DNA of 64,000 nt from assembly GCF_029814935.1 (NCBI RefSeq), contig NZ_CP104582.1, forward strand, positions 4,092,001-4,156,000, given 5' to 3'. A model generated the notes under the pieces. It saw only the letters and a program-made list of their open reading frames with translations, was not told the DNA's origin and did no database searches. Positions 56,339 to 64,000 of the stretch are shown piece by piece; positions within the stretch are counted from its first letter, which is position 1; each line of letters begins with the position of its first letter. The stretch comes from Pseudomonas sp. GD03919 (GTDB lineage Bacteria > Pseudomonadota > Gammaproteobacteria > Pseudomonadales > Pseudomonadaceae). A program made the position numbers and the translations under genes.

Positions 56339-57220
56339 ATGAATCTTCATCATCTAAAGGTCTTCCTTGCCGTGGCAGACGCCGGCAGCATCAGCGCCGG
56401 CGCCGAACGCCTGCATATCAGTCAGCCTGCCGTGACGCGGGAAATTCGCGATCTCGAAGCCAGCCTCGACCTGCGCCTGTTCGATCGTCAGCCACGCGGC
56501 GTGCGACTGACCGAAGGCGGCCTGCGCCTGCATGACTATGCGCGACGCATCTTCGCCCTGGAGCGCGCCGCCGAACGCGACCTGCGCGACTTTGCCCAGC
56601 TCGAACAGGGCGAGCTGCACCTGGGTGCCAGCGCCACGCTCGGGGCTTACCTGCTGCCACCCCTGCTCACCCGCTTTCGCGCTCTGCATCCACAGATATT
56701 CGTCAGCCTGGAAGTTAGCAACACCGACGTCGTGACCCGACAACTGGACGAAGGCCGCATCAGCCTGGGCTTCGTCGAAGGCTCGTTCGCCCAGGCCGAC
56801 TACGCGCATCGCCTGCTGGCGCGCGATGCCCTGCTTCCGGTGGCATCGCCGCTGCACCCGCTGGCCAGGGCCGAGCGCCTGCAAGCCAGCGACCTGCAGG
56901 CGTATCCGCTGTATATGCGCGAGTCAGGCTCCGGCGCACGCGCCAGCATCGAACAGGCCTATCGCGACCACGACCTGGAACCACAGGCCGGCATGGCCAT
57001 CGGCAGCACCGAGGCACTCAAGCGCCTGCTCGCAGACGGCCAGGGCATCGCCTGGCTGTCACAGCGGGTGGTGGAGCGCGAACTGGCCAGCGGTGAACTG
57101 TGCCACCTGCAGGTACAGGATCTGCAGATCGAACGCGACCTGCATGTGCTCTGGCGCCTGGGCGCCAGCCTGAGCCCGGCACCCGCAGCCTTTCTGGCAC
57201 TGAGCGAGAACGCCGGCTAG
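56339..57220 (+). CDS. LysR-family transcriptional regulator, divergent from the TDT transporter
   Basis: A 293-residue LysR protein. The helix-turn-helix is in LHHLKVFLAVADAGSISAGA and ERLHISQPAVTREIRDLEAS, and the ligand domain includes LHLGASATLGAYLLPPLLTR and RISLGFVEGSF. It resembles CysB/CbbR-like regulators of anion and carbon metabolism. The 109-base divergent gap has ATATGAAAAATACATAT (56286-56302), a T-N11-A dyad suited to LysR binding. It probably controls the TDT transporter; the inducer is unknown. Confidence 0.88.
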   Translation: MNLHHLKVFLAVADAGSISAGAERLHISQPAVTREIRDLEASLDLRLFDRQPRGVRLTEGGLRLHDYARRIFALERAAERDLRDFAQLEQGELHLGASATLGAYLLPPLLTRFRALHPQIFVSLEVSNTDVVTRQLDEGRISLGFVEGSFAQADYAHRLLARDALLPVASPLHPLARAERLQASDLQAYPLYMRESGSGARASIEQAYRDHDLEPQAGMAIGSTEALKRLLADGQGIAWLSQRVVERELASGELCHLQVQDLQIERDLHVLWRLGASLSPAPAAFLALSENAG

Positions 57221-57222
57221 CC

Positions 57223-57262
57223 AGCAATACCAATATCAAAACTTTTTGATATTGGTATTGCT
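57223..57262. promoter_or_regulatory. 40-bp perfect palindrome, probable SahR operator
   Basis: Arms AGCAATACCAATATCAAAA (57223-57241) and TTTTGATATTGGTATTGCT (57244-57262) are exact inverted repeats around CT. It directly follows the LysR stop and overlaps a -35-like TTGCTG (57259-57264) with TAGACT (57281-57286) 16 bases on. An ArsR-type dimer or tetramer site before sahR-metK is the natural reading; it could also end the LysR transcript. Confidence 0.75.
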
Positions 57263-57294
57263 GTATGAAAAATGACCGACTAGACTGCGCCCCC

Positions 57295-58296
57295 ATGACC
57301 CTGCGCGCATCCCAGTTGGATTTCGACCCCTGCGACGAGCTCACCGCCCTGTGCAAGGCCGGCGGCGATCCGCTGCGCCTGAACGTGCTGCGCACCCTGA
57401 GCAACGATTCGTTCGGCGTGCTGGAACTGGCGCAGATCTTCGCTATTGGTCAGTCAGGCATGAGCCACCACCTCAAAGTGCTGGCCCAGGCCGGCCTGGT
57501 GGCCACGCGCCGTGAAGGCAACGCGATCTTCTACCGCCGCGCGCTGCCCAATGGCCGCTTGCACGCCGCCCTGCTGGACGATATCGACGAACTGCCATTG
57601 CCCGGCAATGTGCAAACGCGTATTGCCGCCGTGCATCAGCAACGCGCCACCGTCAGCCGCGACTTCTTCGCGCGCATGGCCAGCAGCTTCCAGGCCCAGC
57701 AGGATCTGATCGCCGGACTGCCGCAGTACCGCGACAGCCTGCTGGCCCTGCTCGATGCGCTGCATTTCGCGCCAGGCGCCACGGCGCTGGAAATCGGCCC
57801 CGGCGACGGCGCCTTCCTGCCTGAGCTGGCGCGGCGTTTCGCCCAGGTCACGGCACTGGACAACAGCCCGGCTATGCTCGAACTGGCCAGCCAGCGCTGC
57901 ACCGCCGAAGGGCTGGGCAACGTCGAGCTGAAACTGGCCGACGCCCTGCAGGCCGAACAGCAGCCCGCCGACTGCGTGGTGCTGAACATGGTGCTGCACC
58001 ACTTCGCCACACCGGCCGAGGCCTTTCGCAAGCTGGCCGGGCTGGTCGCCCCAGGTGGCAGCCTGCTGCTCAGCGAGCTGTGCAGTCACGACCAGAGCTG
58101 GGCGCGCGAAGCCTGCGGCGACCTGTGGCTCGGCTTCGAACAGGAAGACCTGGCGCGCTGGGCGACGGCCGCCGGCCTGACACCCGGCGAAAGCCTGTAC
58201 ATAGGCCTGAAAAACGGCTTTCAGATTCAATTACGGCACTTTGCCAAACCCGATGCGCACAGCGCCTTCAGCCTCCGGCAAGAAAGGAACCGATAG
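57295..58296 (+). CDS. sahR: SahR, ArsR-family regulator with SAM-methyltransferase-like domain
   Basis: A 333-residue two-domain protein. An N-terminal ArsR winged helix (DPLRLNVLRTLSNDSFGVLE, IGQSGMSHHLKVLAQAGLVA, REGNAIFYRRAL) is joined to a class I methyltransferase fold (ALEIGPGDGAFLPELARRFA, ALDNSPAMLELASQ, VVLNMVLHHFATPAEAFRKL). This matches SahR, a repressor of SAM-cycle genes that responds to S-adenosylhomocysteine in Proteobacteria. ATG 57295 is chosen; ATG 57265 would put the predicted -10 box inside the gene. The stop is directly followed by the metK start, and metK is a known target. Confidence 0.9.
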   Translation: MTLRASQLDFDPCDELTALCKAGGDPLRLNVLRTLSNDSFGVLELAQIFAIGQSGMSHHLKVLAQAGLVATRREGNAIFYRRALPNGRLHAALLDDIDELPLPGNVQTRIAAVHQQRATVSRDFFARMASSFQAQQDLIAGLPQYRDSLLALLDALHFAPGATALEIGPGDGAFLPELARRFAQVTALDNSPAMLELASQRCTAEGLGNVELKLADALQAEQQPADCVVLNMVLHHFATPAEAFRKLAGLVAPGGSLLLSELCSHDQSWAREACGDLWLGFEQEDLARWATAAGLTPGESLYIGLKNGFQIQLRHFAKPDAHSAFSLRQERNR

Positions 58297-59487
<1,191 letters not shown>

Positions 59488-59500
59488 GCCCCTGAAAACG

Positions 59501-59534
59501 AAAGCCCCGCCAGAGCGATCTGGCGGGGCTTTTT
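59501..59534 (+). terminator. Intrinsic terminator after metK
   Basis: AAAGCCCCGCCAGA and TCTGGCGGGGCTTT form a 14-bp stem with loop GCGA, followed by TTC. It ends the sahR-metK unit and, read the other way, the remnant on the minus strand. Confidence 0.9.
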
Positions 59535-59548
59535 CGTGCCCGGAAGGC

Positions 59549-62033
<2,485 letters not shown>

Positions 62034-62224
62034 CGACGCAACTTCCGGACACCAGGGGGCGCCAGTATCGCGGCTCGTCCCGGTACGGCCAAGCGACCTC
62101 TTGTCACAACAGCTGTCAACACGCGCAGCGCTCAGCCCAGGTTCAGCTACACGTGATCAGCCCCGGCTCAAGGTGCGGCACGAAACAGGGGGAAGCGTAA
62201 GCGACAGCAACCGGACGGAAAGCC

Positions 62225-62253
62225 TTGGGTGTAGACACACGGCTCGCTATAAT
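62225..62253 (+). promoter_or_regulatory. sahH promoter
   Basis: TTGGGT (62225-62230), a 17-base spacer and a consensus TATAAT (62248-62253). Transcription would start near 62260 and give a leader of about 145 bases that contains the SAH riboswitch. Confidence 0.8.
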
Positions 62254-62298
62254 CGGCGAGCTTTACCGCGACCGGCACCGCTCCGGTCGCTCCCGCCA

Positions 62299-63795
<1,497 letters not shown>

Positions 63796-63798
63796 TGC

Positions 63799-63873
63799 GT
63801 AGGGTGGATAAGCCCCTGGCTTATCCACCGCCGACTTCCCGCAAGGTGGATGGGTAAACGCCGTCCACCCTAC
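63799..63873. repeat. REP-type inverted repeat between sahH and metF
   Basis: GTAGGGTGGATAAGCC at 63799 and its inverted partner CGTCCACCCTAC ending 63873, with inner dyads GGTGGAT and ATCCACC. It is related to the GTGGGCT-family repeats only by its GTAGGGTGG end. Confidence 0.75.
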
Positions 63874-63894
63874 GTCTCCAAGGCTAGAAACCCT

Positions 63895-64000
63895 ATGAGC
63901 CAAGAACGCCGCTACAGCTTCGAATTCTTCCCCACCAAGACCGAAGCCGGGCATGAAAAACTGATGGATGTGGCGCGCCAGCTGGCGACCTACAACCCCG
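63895..64000 (+). CDS. metF: 5,10-methylenetetrahydrofolate reductase MetF (3' truncated by window edge)
   Basis: Only the first 35 codons are present: MSQERRYSFEFFPTKTEAGH and EKLMDVARQLATYNP. The segment FEFFPTKTE, which carries the catalytic-region glutamates of MTHFR, identifies MetF. The enzyme makes methyl-THF for methionine synthesis. It follows sahH and is a known partner in the SAM cycle. Confidence 0.93.
   Translation, partial: MSQERRYSFEFFPTKTEAGHEKLMDVARQLATYNP

Overview
The window is about 64 kb of GC-rich chromosome from a gammaproteobacterium that is almost certainly a Pseudomonas. The layout and protein sequences fit the mendocina/oleovorans-like part of the genus, but this is inference from gene content; no 16S gene is present. 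The evidence is the block ubiB-hisI-hisE-tatABC-rsmE, the GbdR/dgcAB/Cbc/betIBA choline and glycine-betaine region, the block fba-pgk-epd-tkt plus sahR-metK-sahH-metF, and many Pseudomonas-type REP palindromes. Most genes are core genes. No phage, integron, CRISPR array, tRNA or rRNA gene was seen.

Layout. (1) 1-3.9 kb: end of ubiB, then hisIE, tatABC and rsmE, tightly packed on the plus strand. (2) 4.1-8.1 kb: dtd-pip, small lipoproteins, a Blc lipocalin and fbp. (3) 8.1-12.0 kb: a decaying locus. A very large DUF2339 membrane-protein gene carries two in-frame TAG codons and one frameshift, and abuts a headless GGDEF fragment. (4) 12.3-22.6 kb: a YkgJ-type cysteine-cluster protein, then the dimethylglycine catabolic operon (M19 dipeptidase, DUF5943 protein, dgcA, dgcB, etfA-like, etfB-like, small orphan protein), closed by convergent gbdR. 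(5) 23.3-33.7 kb: quaternary-amine uptake and oxidation. One ABC core (cbcV, cbcW) is accompanied by three substrate-binding proteins, followed by betI, betB and betA with recognisable BetI operators. (6) 34.0-46.9 kb: an MFS transporter, dbpA, a REC-REC-GGDEF regulator, a periplasmic binding protein, a YhiN flavoprotein, a MITE-like element with an adjacent IS5-family insertion sequence, yccS, a 7TM-GGDEF receptor, a GreA/B-like factor, a DUF2789 protein and a YgjP metalloprotease. (7) 47-55 kb: a PQQ-type sugar dehydrogenase, class II aldolase, two lipoproteins, pgk, epd and tkt. (8) 55-64 kb: a TDT transporter with a divergent LysR regulator, sahR-metK behind a 40-bp perfect palindrome, ligB, a cytochrome c'-type lipoprotein, a SAH riboswitch, sahH and the start of metF.

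How the genes fit together. Choline enters through Cbc, is oxidised by BetA/BetB to glycine betaine, and betaine-derived dimethylglycine is demethylated by DgcAB with electrons probably passed to the dedicated ETF pair. GbdR senses betaine or dimethylglycine and BetI senses choline. Each demethylation and methylation step meets the methyl cycle at the right end, where MetK, SahH and MetF make and recycle SAM, and S-adenosylhomocysteine is probably sensed twice: by the SahR repressor and by the SAH riboswitch.

I do not see a convincing wholly new system. The most worthwhile leads are the two-layer SAH control, the three binding proteins on one ABC core, the multi-hit DUF2339/GGDEF decay, and mobile repeats that have become the stop codons of host genes.
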